64,000 nucleotides of DNA from Glandiceps talaboti (GCF_964340395.1 NC_135565.1:11174242-11238241), one strand, 5' to 3'; shown: positions 38,243-51,453, numbered from the stretch's first letter. Notes: a model not told the origin generated them from the sequence alone. Numbers and translations are program-made.

Positions 38243-38757
38243 GTGAATAATAGCACAATTACTACCTTGTTGCGGAAATGAATCGTTAACAAACGTGGTT
38301 GCGATAATAATCAGTCACATGGGAGAAACGTAGTAATTCAGGTATTAAATATAGTAGTTTTATTAATATTAATATTAATTACTAAAAGTTGTATAGATAG
38401 GTTGATAGGCGGAAATGAATCGTTAACAAACGTGGTTGCGATAATAATCAGTCACATGGGAGAAACGTAGTAATTCAGGTATTAAATATGGGAGAAACGT
38501 AGTAATTCAGGTATTAAATATAGTAGTTTTATTAATATTAATATTAATTACTAAAAGTTGTATAGATAGGTTGATAGGTTGTATTGATAGGTTGTGAATA
38601 ATAGCACAATTACTACCTTGTTGCGGAAATGAATCGTTAACAAACGTGGTTGCGATAATAATCAGTCACATGGGAGAAACGTAGTAATTCACGTATTAAA
38701 TATAGTAGTTTTATTAATATTAATATTAATTACTAAAAGTTGTATAAATAGGTTAAT
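38243..38757 (+). repeat. Tandem repeat, three copies of a unit of about 165 bases
   Basis: Copies start at 38243, 38412 (lacking about the first 35 bases) and 38594. All share CGGAAATGAATCGTTAACAA, TCAGTCACATGGGAGAAACG and TTAATATTAATATTAATTAC. Copy 2 has an extra internal duplication of 32 bases at 38458-38521. Near-identity points to recent expansion. Confidence 0.9.
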
Positions 38758-38929
38758 CTTTCCTTTCTTTTCATAGCGAGAGTTGAATTTACCATTGATG
38801 CAACAAGAGAAAGGTAAGAGAATTTATTCATGTTCGGTATGCGAGATGGATAGTCCAGTTACTAATAACCCCTCTGTCGTTTGCTACACATAATGGTATA
38901 ATTAAAAAAAATGGTATAAGGGAGGCCCA

Positions 38930-40820
38930 TAGTGGAAAAAAGGATAATTTTGGGGTTTCTTCACTTTTTAACAGTTAATAAAATCTGAATTACTGGGATC
39001 ACAAGGTTAATATTCCTCATAATGAAAATACTGTTATATGTTAGTCTATATGTGTTCTAATGTTTTGTTTGAACAACTTGGAAAAAAAGTTATTTTGGGG
39101 CAAACATCACAAAATCTATCATTTATACACAGGTATAAAGGAAATTTTTGGGTAAATACACATTTCTCTTCATTTTCATTATTTCAACGCTGAAACTTTC
39201 AAAATGAGTGTATCTTGGCATGAATACATCACTCCAATCTATATTTCGTGGCTAGAATATAAATATGCAAATTTATGCAAATTATTTTGATATAAAAATA
39301 ACTTTTACACAGTAAATATAGCCAATTTTAGCCACTGCTGGAGTAAAATCTGGAAGTGTAATGTCTATTCTTTTTGATCACATCCATTTAGAATGTAAAC
39401 CTTACTAAGAATAAGTAAAGTTTATAAATACTTGAAATTAACTTTATGGAATAAATTGAGTTGAAAATTGACAAAAACTTAGTTTTTGGCAACTTTTCAG
39501 GATAGCAAATAAAAACATGACAATTTAAGACATACATTGACTCCAACCTGAACAAGTGAACTCAGTTTTATTTGCACATAGCTGTTTACAAAGCTATTGA
39601 TATCACAAATAATTAAAGCTCACACAACCAGAAATAGAGTTAGTGTGTTAAATTCAATTTAAAAAATGCTAAAAATCAATTTTGTCACAATTTCGCGATA
39701 TCTGCAATAAAAAGTCAAATTTCCAATCTGTACTGCTTCATCACATTTGTTGTTATGATTTTGACATGGTGAAACATTTCACAAAGTTGCTATGGGGTCA
39801 ATAATCAAATTGTCATTTTTTAATAAGAAATAAAGCACCTGCAAATATGTCATGTTGAATGTTGTGAATGGTGCATCATGGGAAATACAGCAATAAATAT
39901 GAACCCATCACTAAATTGTAAACAATCTCGCATTGATTGTAACCACAAATAACACATTTAGTTACCAAGTTCCTTTAGAGTTGATTATTCTATCAAGATT
40001 AGGTATTACAGTAACTACAAACAATCCCACTGTCCTTTGCATAGCACGTTCAGTTGCGCTTGGAAGCTACCTATTGTCAAAACCATAATAATTAGCAGTA
40101 TAAAAATATATATATTATATTATCGTATTATCGTGGTTCACTAACACCACGCCTGGGTCAACATCTAGTGTGTACAGTACTGCTGGAGGCGCTGGTCTCG
40201 ACGGTGATCCCCAAGTTCAAATTGTAATCGCGCGTACATTTTCCGTCGAATACTATTGAAATTTCACACAAATGTAATACTAATCATAAATTTTCAAACT
40301 GTAGGGGGTGCATATTGAAATAAAGAAACCCCTGGAAAACATAATCACCTGAAATTTCATAGTTTTTACGGCGCGTACAGACGGTCTAATGCGTTAAAGA
40401 TAATGGCCGCACCCTGTTGTATCGTCTTATTCACGCCAAGTACTTTTAAAAGAACTAATATGATTGGCTGTAGACTGAAAACTGACGTTGCGAGAACAAA
40501 TCAAAGCAAGCATACTATATTTACTGTTATGACCTTTGGCACCCCTTCAGAACGTTTTTTAGCAAATAATGTGACCGTCACGTAATACAGTGTACGCGCG
40601 CTACTGAAAACGGACGAAATTGTACTTTCAAAGTAGCTGTAATTTAATAATTTCAGATGTCAATGTAAAATTATCTTAATGCCCAAATAGAAAAAAATGT
40701 GTAGATTCTGAAAATGCAAGAAAAACGCCAATTTATGAATTATTTCTTGCTGTAAACCTCACTCAAAAATAGATGAGCACGCAGTGCATGTACATTTATC
40801 GTGTGTGGGCCTCCTATTAT
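38930..40820. mobile_element. Possible 1.9-kb non-autonomous DNA element
   Basis: GGGAGGCCCATAGTGG near 38930 is answered by TGTGTGGGCCTCC near 40805-40817, giving short inverted ends with GGAGGCCCA in common. The interior is AT-rich with many T and A runs and no coding frame over 60 aa. I could not identify a convincing target-site duplication, so this is a weak call. Confidence 0.3.
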
Positions 40821-42960
40821 TAACTAAAAAAATGTGTCTTTATTTATAATGTGCAAGTCGTTATATTCTAACAATTAGAAGGGAGACCTTTAGTGTTAAC
40901 GTAACCCTCCTCCAATGTTACTCTTTCTCTCTCACCACTCCGTATACGGGATCGACTTGGACTTGAAAGGGTATTATCTCAGACTACACACAATGTTCAT
41001 GGCTAGCCTGGATCATTAATTAGAAGTAGCCAAGGGGCAGATCGAAGCTCCTAGTCTAGGCCTAGCTGTTGCTTTCAGCTCGCTCACTTCCAAAGTGAAT
41101 TCCATAATTTATTTCAACATTAAATTCTTATAAACACAAAATATACAATACTCAAATGATTGGGTGATAAAATAATCAGCACCGTAAATGAATAATAAAA
41201 CGGAATTATTGTTGTCGCCTTAATTCAACGCAAATAATATTGACAAATGTGAAAACTAGCTAAACAATGTGATCTCGTCATTGTTCCTCCAGCTGCCTGT
41301 ACTCAGACATTATTTGACACTGTTGATCTTATAATCACTTAATGTTGTCATCTTAGAAGAATACTATTCGCGATATGCAAACATTTGTTCTATATTATTT
41401 CATGACAGCTGAGAGTTCACTGTGACCTGGCGTGATTATTGAAACTTTGCGAATATCAGAAAGTTGTGTTCTGTCGTCCGTAACAATATTTAAGATAGTC
41501 CCAATGCTCATATCTGTATTTGAGGTCGGTTGTTTGTAATATTATTAGGCCGTTCAGTTTTATAGTTAAATGAAGCTCTGGGCTGTGTGAAGAAGTTTTT
41601 GTATGCTCATTCTGTGTATTGACTGCCAAAGTCCGGCCTGAATTATCTTCTGTCGAAACGGAAGACATGAACAACTTTATGAATGTGAAAGTAAATTGAG
41701 CAAAATCTTTTCTCAGACACATGGGTATATTTATTTCTTATTGGTTGTTTTGGTTTATGTCAATCAGAAAAAAAAATGAGGCGAAATATCTGTCTGCCTG
41801 GTGAACATGACTCGACAAAGACGTGTTAGATTTATGTTTGTGTAGCTATTCTGTTGGTTTAATTGAACGTTTACTTTATTTACTTATTTTACTTTTAAAA
41901 ACAAGTTTAAGGATTATGTTGTTAATTGTCTGATTGCAACCATAAAACTCATCAGTTTACAGCTAGCGGGTTAGTCAGAAAATAAGTGAATATTTGTTTA
42001 ATGTGTTTAATGACGTCAAGGTACGGATATTTTTAGATAATTATGCAATGTCCTCTTATAATTGATGATTAATAAGATACGTGATGACGAGGTAGTTTTC
42101 CTTTTATATGGTTTTCAATCACGTAAACTTAATGAACTCTCTTTCCGATTACTCTATCATTTTCTTAAGCGAATTCGTTGAAATAAAAACCATTAATGAA
42201 AGTGGGCTGACAACCCCGCTATCTAATTAGAAAAACATGGATGTATTCAGCTAACCTCCATTGACGCTGTCCTCCGAAGCAATAACTAGTATATGAAACC
42301 CTATACTATTTGTGTACGTATAAACGGCTGTACATATCAATGTAAAATATAAAAATTCAGATTCAAGAGTAAACGCTGACGGAAAAGAACAATTAAAAAT
42401 AGGGCATTCGTTGTTGCGCGTTCCGTGGTGGAGTGACATTACAGGATTTAACCAGTGATATGCACTTGATTGACAAGAATCTAGTTTTCTTTTTGTGACA
42501 GTTTCCAAAACAATTACAAAAAAAATATATGTCATAAAAATTCATGGCGTGCCAGTCTAATGGATAAAGTAAGTTTATATACGAAACGTATTTGACCAAA
42601 ACTATATGTGTAGAAGACTAGCTGGTACAACTGCACATATTTAGTTTAAGTTTACTTTATCATCAATACACGAAGAAAATTGCAAACGAAAGGCTTAATA
42701 TTTGTTCACATTTTCCCTTGTCTAAGAATGTGAAAGCAAGCTTTATGTCTGGATGTAGGCGTTTAGTTCAAATTTTTAATCCGCTCTTGTGCTTAGTCTG
42801 AAGACCTTGAAACACATTAAAGAAATGTATGTTTTTATCCAATGATCATTAATCAACTAGTTTGTTTCATATTTGTCATTCAATTGGTCATTTTTCATCC
42901 ACTCTTGTGCTTGGACGGAAGGCCTTGAAACAAATTAAAGAAAATTACAGAGTTGGTATT
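40821..42960. other. Region upstream of gene B, no supported gene
   Basis: Minus-strand frames of 88, 94 and 68 aa (41456, 42251, 42393) have no recognised features. Near 42781 and 42900 a roughly 50-base direct duplication occurs (CTCTTGTGCTTAG/GG, CCTTGAAACA.ATTAAAGAAA); the second unit runs to the 5'UTR acceptor of gene B, so the 5' leader or promoter may lie here. Confidence 0.35.
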
Positions 42961-42973
42961 TTCTTTCAGGAAG

Positions 42974-44910
42974 ATGGCGACAACAGTTTCCAACACACGT
43001 AGAAGAATAAGAACGTCGCTTACCATATTACTGGTTATGTCGTTAGTGAATTTACCGACTTCCGTAGGTGGTGAGGCCACTTATTTGGTTAGTAAAACTA
43101 CTTGTTCCTACATACGTAGTAGCTAATGCTGCATTTTGAACTATTATTCAACATGGAAACAGAATCAAATACGACATTATTGGTCAAAATGACTAGCATG
43201 TTCGTATAATCATTTCAACATTACAACAAACTAGTACACTATTCTTGCATTTTGATAAACTAGAAGGCATGGTTTGAAATTACTCTAAGTTATATGTTGA
43301 TCGACCAATGATGCAAGCCATTACAGTAATATTGATTATCAGGTTATATTATCAGGTAGGGGTATGCCATGATCGTATATCGTTTAAAACCACATCTTAA
43401 TCGGATGTCGACTAGAAGAATTGATCTGATATCAGCTACGACCATTTTTGTATTTATAATGTATACACGCATCTAATTGCGACAGCTATCAAATTCAATC
43501 TTCATTAGATAAGATGTATTTGATTATTTAAAATCGATTACTTTACATAATACTATGTCAACCAGAATTTGTTCAATGGCATGCCGTATAAATATCCCCT
43601 AAATGTGTTTAATGGAATTCAGAGGGAGTGATACAAATTTGTTGATTTTAAAAATGATATGTAAGGTATCAGTAGTCTTTCCCTCATAGGCTAAAAAGAA
43701 TACGTTAGCATTAATATATTTTTTATTTGAATCTTTTTTGTGGAGTTAAACAATTCTCGGGTTTTTCCTTTCAAATTAAAAACTTTATCATATCGATTGA
43801 TAATAATTTGTAAAAAAAAAAAAAATACAAAAGGAAGCATTCTTAAGTTATATCCCAACTCATTTAAAATATATATATACAAATCTTAAAATTAGTATTT
43901 CTGTAATACATTATATGCTACTGTGATAATTAGATAGGAATTCTTGCCTGTTCTTTTAGTGTGGTAAAGTGTACAACAGGGAGTGGAGAAATACAGGTGA
44001 CATTGATGTGTCACGGCAATACATCCGAAGACTAAGGGAACAGACCTGCATACCTTGGCCTTTATTTACATTTGATGACATCGACGAAAATGTTCAACAT
44101 GTAAGTGCTATTGTAACACATACATACATACATACATACATACATACATACATACATACATGCATGCATGCATACATAAATACATACGTACGCACGCACG
44201 CACGTACTTACGTACGAACATACGTACACACACATACATACATGTACATACATACATACATACATACATACATACATACATACATACATACGCCGCACAT
44301 ACGTACACATACTCACACACATACATACATACATACATACATACACACACACACATACATACATACATACATACATACATACATACATACATACATACAG
44401 ACTTACATACATACATCACACAACGTGTTGAAGTGAGGAAGTTATAACAATACTTGAGCCGCTATATGTGAGTTTGTGCTGTCATATACACCTTGAAGTC
44501 TTACTTTGGACACATAACCACTCAATGCTCATGCGCTAACTCTAATACCGGGGCAACAATATATACTGTTGACCAAAACTACATTCATGTGAACGTTTTT
44601 AAAGTAGAAAATTCACATTTGTTATTAGAATGTACATCTACATCTGGATAAATAGACACAATTTGAGCAGTCGAATTCGGGAAACTCTTCACATTTAATT
44701 AAGTATATTGTGACGTTCATATCTGAAACAATGGCAACAATGTGTTTGCATATTAATGCATATAAAGACTATTACTGACAGAAATCAATGTAAAAGGAGG
44801 ATGTATTAAACAATACTATTCCATCTTTTCAGGAATGCTGTGTTATAGGTCTTGATCTTTGTTGTAGAGAAATCCGAGTTAGGCTTCCGACTCTTCCCAT
44901 ATCTGGATGA
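42974..44910 (+). CDS. Gene B: secreted cysteine-rich peptide precursor, paralogue 2
   Basis: Coding exons 42974-43087, 43960-44100 and 44833-44910 (stop TGA) give 110 aa with all introns phase 0. Donors are GTTAGT and GTAAGT; acceptors are TTCTTTTAG and ATCTTTTCAG. A 5'UTR acceptor (TTTCTTTCAG) stands four bases before the ATG. The N-terminus is basic (NTRRRIRTS) before a hydrophobic signal core (LTILLVMSLV), closely like gene C. The mature part starts near CGKVYNREW, has one more Cys in LREQTC, then ECCVIGLDLCC (CC-x2-G-x3-CC), six Cys in all. The protein ends LPISG directly at the stop, so the Gly could be used for amidation. No homologue is recognised. The order C..C..CC..CC vaguely recalls an insulin B then A chain, but the spacing does not fit. 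Confidence 0.72.
44116..44417. repeat. (CATA)n microsatellite, gene B intron 2
   Basis: CATA units with CGCA, CGTA and CACA variants. It starts only 16 bases after the exon 2 donor. Frames over it are artefacts, including the 155-aa frame that begins in true exon 2. Confidence 0.95.
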
Positions 44911-46250
44911 CCCAACAGCTACCAAAGAATTAGGAATAGGTAAGCTAAAACATGTGACTATTCTAAATGCTATATGTATAAGAATAATTTTGATCATGTT
45001 GAAAATATATCCATCAGTTATGTGATATGTTAATTATTTCAAATTAAAAATAATAAAAGCACAGATGTACAAATAGTAGAAGAAAACGACAAGAAAGTTC
45101 AAAAACAAGGAATATAGAAAAAACAGGGTTGAAACCAAACTGAAAGATTCGAAAGCATATTCCAAGGCTAATTATGAGTTTCAATTGTATTATTTATTGG
45201 CGCAATATTCCTTTCTATTTCGCTTTGACGTTTAATGTCATTCTGAATCAAGAAAACATTGAAGGTCTTTCTGCATTTATATATGAAGTGTTTCCCCCTA
45301 AAATAATACAATGTAGTACAAAATATTGGTAAAATTTGGAGAATTATGTCGTGGTCGTTTCAAATAAATTAGTTCTAATGTGGCTGCCTGCCACCAGTCA
45401 AACAGTCCTCGCTAAATTACAACTATAAAAAAAAAACCCAATGAAACTGAGTTCCAGGGGCTTCCTGAAACAGAGTAAAGAGATCATTGGGAATTATCTT
45501 CAATTTACTCAACCAATAGTTTGCAGTTAGATAATTATGTAAATTTGTACACTGAAAGTCCTCACTTTTCTCATCAATGGACACAATGCACATAATTTTT
45601 TTCTTCAAATATTTGTGTTAGGAAGTAAAATTCAATACCGACCATATGGGAAACAGTATTTATAAATAGGCATGATTTAAGACATTCTTGGTATAAATAA
45701 CAGACAGTTTACATCATTATAATGTGAGGCGATAGTCGAAATTTTGAAATAGATTTCTGAACTAAACTAGATTTCTTAACTAAACTAATTTAGGATTTGC
45801 TAACATAATGTTTGTTGCATGCATTATTCATGTTTGTCTAAATATACAATTACATCTTTGTCACATGATTCGGTTTATTTTTTCTTAAATGCAGAAAGAT
45901 TTCGTTCTTACTATTTTCACATTTGTGATTACAGCTGACGAGTGAATTGATAGATATATTGTTGTCTGTCACAGCAGTTTCATTTCTACACATTCCCTGA
46001 AATGATAGACAACAATAACTTTTCATAATCACAATGAGTATTGCTCTTTTAATTATTTTGCAGAAGATACCGACAGAATTTTTGTACCATTACCGTGAAA
46101 GAAGAATACCAGCAACTATTGTTGGGATTCATAATTATTGATTCCACTTTTCTGACTGTGTACCTCTCTAAGACAGCAGTACCTTCCATGTAACATTCGG
46201 TGTCATCCGTCGTTAGATAAATTTTATCATTTGATGGCAAGTAAAGCCCT
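44911..46250 (+). other. Gene B 3'UTR: spliced, last exon from 46064
   Basis: Exon 3 continues to a donor at 44939|GTAAGC, and TTAATTATTTTGCAG at 46063 precedes the next exon. That exon aligns with the last exon of gene C (57574 on) through AGAAGAA.TA and TATTGTT.GGATTC.TAA. In gene A the corresponding exon is coding. An intron 30 bases after the stop is not expected to trigger strong decay. The exon's 3' end is not determined. Confidence 0.5.
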
Positions 46251-47003
46251 CATCACCTAAGACAACGTGCAATGCATATTCATAAGGAATTTAGATTGAG
46301 AAAAAACGTTTCCACTTCATAAGTTATGTTTATTATTGAACGTCTTCATTTTGTCGCTCCATGTAACGTATTACATTATGCTTTTTTTTGTCTTGCTTGA
46401 AATTAAGTTCAACTTCAATTTCAATTTCACTTGAGATGTAATTTCTTGTCAATATAAAACAGGTTGTTCGTTTGATAACTTGATGTCAGATTATCATACT
46501 AGTGTAGTGTTATGGCTTCTCTTACACCCCACCAGTAACCACTACACTGCAATTACTTTCCTGTCACCTGTGAGGTATCTGTGTAATATAATCTCATGGA
46601 AATTCTAACGCGAAACAGAATCAGCTCACTGTAAGACTAATCCGTTACCTATTGCTTTGTTTCAATGCCAAACTTTTATTTTTTGGGGGTTTTTTTTGAA
46701 ACTCAAGTTTACATCACTCAATTTCTATTCCTTGGAAGTGATGTCATCTCCTACCATGACATCATAGTATTGGAAAGTCGTTTGTCTCAGCATATTGTAA
46801 AACTAGTATCATATTAACTTCTTTATGGCTGAGACGGGTCTGCTACATCCTGTCTATGGAATGTCATTAGCCTACTTTTCAGTTAACACTATCCCATGTC
46901 AAGATATATGTTCGTATGATAAGATAGTCACTGAATCAATAAAACAAACTTATTCAATGTTAGTCGTAGCCAAATGTCTTTCTTCAATGTGAATGGGCGA
47001 TTC
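46251..47003. other. 3' flank of gene B
   Basis: The segment around 46425-46500 (ACTTGAGATGTAATTT, GGTTGTTCGTTTGATAACTT, TTGATGTCA) matches 57680-57750 after gene C, so the duplication extends past the last exon. Nothing else is recognised. Confidence 0.5.
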
Positions 47004-47106
47004 CATATTTCAATTATCCAATTCTCCCAAATTAAGGAAAATGGTGAATTTTTACTAAAAATTCACCATTTTCCTTAATTTGGGAGAATTGGATAATTGA
47101 AATATG
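47004..47106. repeat. Perfect 50-bp inverted repeat with a 3-base loop
   Basis: Left arm 47004-47053, loop ACT at 47054-47056, right arm 47057-47106; all 50 pairs match. The arms start CATATTTCAATTATCCAATT and the stem is AT-rich. Flanking bases do not continue the pairing. See the finding. Confidence 0.9.
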
Positions 47107-47169
47107 TCACACTAGAAACGTGCACAAACCGACTGAGACAGACAGTCGATCAGCCAGTCACTATCTCAG

Positions 47170-47217
47170 TTAGTTGGTTGGTTGGTTGGTTGGTTGGTTG
47201 GTTGGTTGGTTGGTTGG

Positions 47218-47252
<35 letters not shown>
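47170..47252. repeat. (GGTT)n-(GATT)n microsatellite
   Basis: About 12 GGTT units followed by about eight GATT units. Confidence 0.95.
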
Positions 47253-47447
47253 CATTATTGAAGTTTTGATTGTTATAGCTTGAGTGTGCAATGCTTTGCT
47301 ATTTCAACAATCTCCTCAACCATAAAGGTTGCTGTACACCAAGAAAGACATGTAAACAGATACAACATATATCACTGATCATTATATACTTAAAGACAAT
47401 CAATCGATCCATCCATCCACCAATCAATAAATGAATCAATTAATCAA

Positions 47448-47481
47448 ACAATCCATCCATCCATCCATCCATCCATCCATT
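47448..47481. repeat. (CCAT)n microsatellite
   Basis: About eight CCAT units, preceded by scattered CAAT and CCAT units from 47397. Confidence 0.85.
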
Positions 47482-48059
47482 AGTCGGATCAATGGATGTT
47501 TACACTCACGGAATAATGCCTTAATTTGGGCAAATAGTGAGTTTGTTCTAGCAAGCTACTAATTAATGCAAAGCTGATAAACTCAGATAAAACAGTGATA
47601 TCACCGAGGTAGGAAAAAGAAAGAAAAAAACTTACAGTGAGAGGAAACAGTATTTAAAACTTTATTTTAAATATACAGAAAATAATATTAGAAATTCGGA
47701 AAGTCGCGAGAACAAAACTGATTATTTGTCCTTTTCCCAATGCATAGACTTCGGAAGTATTAGTATAAGTTAATGAACAATGTTTCCATTGCTGTGGTGG
47801 TGCTCATATGCCAGTGAGATTGATAAATGAGCAGACTATCACTTATCACCCTAAATCATTCCATTTCACATATGACTGGAACATGTCATTGCCACATTTC
47901 TATCCTTTAGGATACCCCTATAGATTAAAGTGTGTATAAACAGCAGTATGTTTCGGAACACCTTATCTGAGTTTTGTTTTATTTCATTGTCACATTTGCA
48001 AAAGCCATCTGACTTATTTCATCAACTTCATAAATGTAAAAAAATTAAAAGTGATAAAT
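47482..48059. other. No recognisable feature
   Basis: AT-rich DNA without a coding frame or repeat that I can support. Confidence 0.35.
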
Positions 48060-48310
48060 GTGGAGGATCAGAAAATGTGTCGTTCGGACCTTTTGACACT
48101 AAACCGTAAATTCATGTTAATACAGATTGTAACATAACAGATGATGCCCCAAAGGAACACGTGTTGCTTGGAATAAGCTTCCTTCCTGCCTGAAAATGTA
48201 GTTTAGATTTTCATCTCATCCTCATTATATTCTTATTTAGTTATTCCACAAATCCTCAAGAAACGACATTAATTAAATTAATCCCACAGACACTAATAAA
48301 TACTGTTTGT
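48060..48310 (+). repeat. Distal upstream block shared between genes B and C, copy 2
   Basis: Partner of the block at 37.40-37.63 kb, in the same orientation and at nearly the same distance (about 5.5 kb) from the start codon of gene C. Confidence 0.45.
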
Positions 48311-48318
48311 GACAATTA

Positions 48319-48448
48319 ATACATACATACATACATACATACATACATACATACATACATACATACATACATACATACATACATACAAATACATGCATAC
48401 ATACATACATACATACATACATACATACATACATACATACATACATAC
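48319..48448. repeat. (CATA)n microsatellite
   Basis: About 130 bases of CATA units with one AAATACATG interruption. The 62-aa minus frame is an artefact. Confidence 0.95.
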
Positions 48449-48682
48449 GTTGTCATTGCCACATGTATCAATATATTATGTAATTTAAAGCTTTGAAGAC
48501 ACAAGTTGTTGCCTAATTACCAAAATATCGTTAATCATTCAAATTACGCACTGAAATCGACAGCTACATCAAAAAGCTCTAGTGAAAAAGTGATATTTTC
48601 CACCATCAATAACATTTTATTCTGCACTCTTAAGATATAGCGGAATTACCAAGAATAATTAATTATCCAAATCACGTCATAG

Positions 48683-48910
48683 GTTCTGCTGGGTTTGAAA
48701 TATGAGTCAAAATGCTCCAATACTTTCCCCGATTGTCTTATTTATATTACTGTCGATGGTACAATTATGTTATTCCCAATATTTTTTATCATTCAGCCGG
48801 AAAGTACCCGTGGCCTAAGGAGTATTGTCACTACTCATCTAACGACTCGTAGTGACAAGGGCCCCTTAGATCACTCGTATTTTCCTTTGCTGAACTAAGA
48901 AAAAGATTGG
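48683..48910. mobile_element. Dispersed fold-back repeat (CATTCAGCC family), copy 1
   Basis: Starts near GGGTTTGAAATATGAGTCAA. An inner palindrome (GTCACTACTC / GACTCGTAGTGAC) is enclosed by ATTCAGCCGGAAAGTACCCG on the left and ACTCGTATTTTCCTTTGCTG on the right. Direct partner at 50.44 kb; fragment at 3.14 kb. Confidence 0.65.
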
Positions 48911-50440
48911 GGAATACTATCTTATTGTATACATGTAACCAGTGAATTGATATTCCATTGAATGTAATTCTGAAATCATTTTGAAAAGAGCATTTTTATG
49001 ACGTAATGGTATCAACGACAACCGGTCTCATGTACTAAGTGTATGTGAAATGATATCATCAATGCAACTTCCGGACCAAGACTACAAAGTACAGGAAGCA
49101 CGGTATTTGTGCGAACGGCAAGTGTGATTATTTCCGGTCTATTTTCTTTGTGTATCTAGAACGTAGGCGTTTTGTTCAAATTAACTTTGTATTTATGTTT
49201 TCGAGAACTACACATAAAGCATATTGACGTAAAGTACGACTTTTATATCCCGGTCTGTTGTCCCGTGCGTACATGAAAAGGTTGTTTTCTGAATACTATA
49301 TAGGCGTTTTAATTATTTGTTTTCATATTGCCGAATCACGTTATAAAGAAAAACAAATTGTGATTACATTTGTCACCATTATGTTCGTGACATGAAATCA
49401 AAATGATTTCAGTTACAAGTATCAGCAGTACCAATAACCTAACAATAATCTTGTCGATAATTCATCATCGTTAAATGGACGATCGCACACTGTCACACAC
49501 GCTTAATAAGCGAACTTCTTTCGCTTAGGGTGAGGGGGGGGGGGGGTCTGGCGAGACGAATTCAAATCCATGTGGTCGCGTTGATTGCTGTGCTGTCTCT
49601 GTCACAGAATATTTGCCCATTTCAAGACAGAGATGTACTGTTATAATCAGGGTTCTCGTATCAGACATCACTGCATCACCATAGTATCTCCTGAAACATT
49701 CTTTAATAATGCACATTCAAATTGTCTTTGCTTTAGTCATTTTCCTTGGGTAACACTAACCCAGTCCTGCCTCAGTTGAGTGAACACATACATCGAAGAC
49801 AAACCAAGACCATAAATGGGCCAATTTTTATTGCTTTAAATGAAAGTCCAATTAACCATTCTTTATTAGATAAAACTGGATTCCCTAGAACCATTACAGA
49901 TTTTATAGGTGTCCACAATCTTAAGTTAACAAACAGAATAAGGTCGCTTTAATTTCATCTAATCCATCTTTAATGCATGATCAGACATAATTTGTTATAT
50001 TTTATTTTCAGTTTGGAGACCTGTTTAGTAAGCAATTATGCATTATGCATTATAAATACCAACTTCTGTATTGGTTTACCGGAAAAAAAACCCTCTAAAA
50101 ATATCAACTTCATGTTTTCTCATTGTACTTAATAAGTTGAAATATTTCGTCAAATTGACAATTATAAGTTCATCAAAACTGTGTTTCCAGCATATTGTAG
50201 CTTCTGACGTATGATATGTACAATATGTGTACAATAAATTGAAAGATGTGCGTTTCATGACGGTGTGAAGAGTACCGACAGTTGTATACGTATTCGTATC
50301 AGAAGAAAAAAAGGAAATAGTAAGTATTATACCATGCACAGGCCAAGTTGAACAAAAAATATGGAATATATACTCTGGTCGTTCTACGTCACGTCACATG
50401 ATGTCACGACGAGGAGTGTATACGACACTTGTCCAGCTGT
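48911..50440. other. No supported gene
   Basis: Frames of 63-87 aa on both strands at 49.5-50.3 kb lack motifs and overlap antisense. A G-run lies at 49530-49545. Confidence 0.3.
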
Positions 50441-50672
50441 GTTTGAAATATGAGTCAAAACGTTCAGAATTGCTTGCCATTACTTTAACCTATTTTTATT
50501 TTATATTACTGCCGCTGCCATAATAGTTATTTTCCATTACTTTTCTTCATTCAGCCGGAAAATGCCCGTGACCTACAGGTTGTCACTACTCGTCTAGTGA
50601 CTTGTAGTGACAAGGGTCACTTGAAATTAGGTCACTCGTACTTTCATAGGCTGAATGAAGAAAACATATTGG
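50441..50672. mobile_element. Dispersed fold-back repeat (CATTCAGCC family), copy 2
   Basis: Same order as the copy at 48.68 kb: GTGTTTGAAATATGAGTCAA, TTCATTCAGCCGGAAAATGC, TGTCACTACTCGTCTAGTGA, then GGTCACTCGTACTTTCATAG and GGCTGAATGAAGAAAA. The outer blocks are inverted relative to each other. Confidence 0.65.
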
Positions 50673-51430
50673 AGAATAACATCTAATTGTATATGTATAT
50701 ATATGTGCTGCTGATACAGTTAAGGTACTCTTCTGCACGTCAAATATACATCTACGTTTTTTACAGTCCGACCCCTCAAATATATTCTAAACATCTGTAC
50801 AGTTTTTGGCACATCAAACGTTGTCGTTTTACTACATATTCGAGTAACTGATCTGTTGTTACTTCGCCTTTTCCTATTTCAAAAGATTGTTTTGGATTAC
50901 ACATAATCACAGTTCAATGATTAAAAATAGACGATGTTGATAATAAAGTTTACTTTTAGGGAGCGAATGTATCATGCTTGAAGGTCGTCGCATAATCCCT
51001 TTAGAGAAAAAACCACACTTTTATTGAAAAAACCCACACTTTTATTGAAAAAAACAATAGATTGAATTTGATTATTCTGTTGTGATAGCATTAGTGATCT
51101 TATTGGCCAACCTTCTTTTCCTTATAGTTAATCTTCTCATTTACATTTTTAATCTTTGAAGGACGTTCTCTTTTCAAAAGGGTGGCAAAGTGGGGTGATT
51201 GCTATCACACACACACATAATTAAATGTCGGAATAACGAGAAATAATATCTTGCCTGGGGGTTTTGTTATCCATATATATATATATATATATACATATGT
51301 CATTGATAGATAGTTGAACATTACATACACTAGAAGTGATCTCCTAGTTTCAATCCTAGTTACTGATGTTTGTATCGCCAGGTAAGTAAGATACGAATAT
51401 TTTACCATTTGTTTCTGTGTTCTTGTAACA
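50673..51430. other. No supported gene; short (AT)n at 51274-51292
   Basis: AT-rich. A 67-aa minus frame crosses the (AT)n and is not credible. Near 51010-51055 a 20-base segment with ACCACACTTTTATTGAAAAA is directly duplicated. Confidence 0.35.
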
Positions 51431-51453
51431 TTCCATTGTAAAGTGATATTCTT

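Noticed and set aside
42974-44910. Gene B as an insulin/relaxin-type hormone
   Set aside because: The order Cys..Cys then CC is reminiscent, but the second cysteine pair CC-x6-CC and the B-part spacing do not match insulin-family signatures. The usual single phase 1 intron in the C-peptide is also missing.
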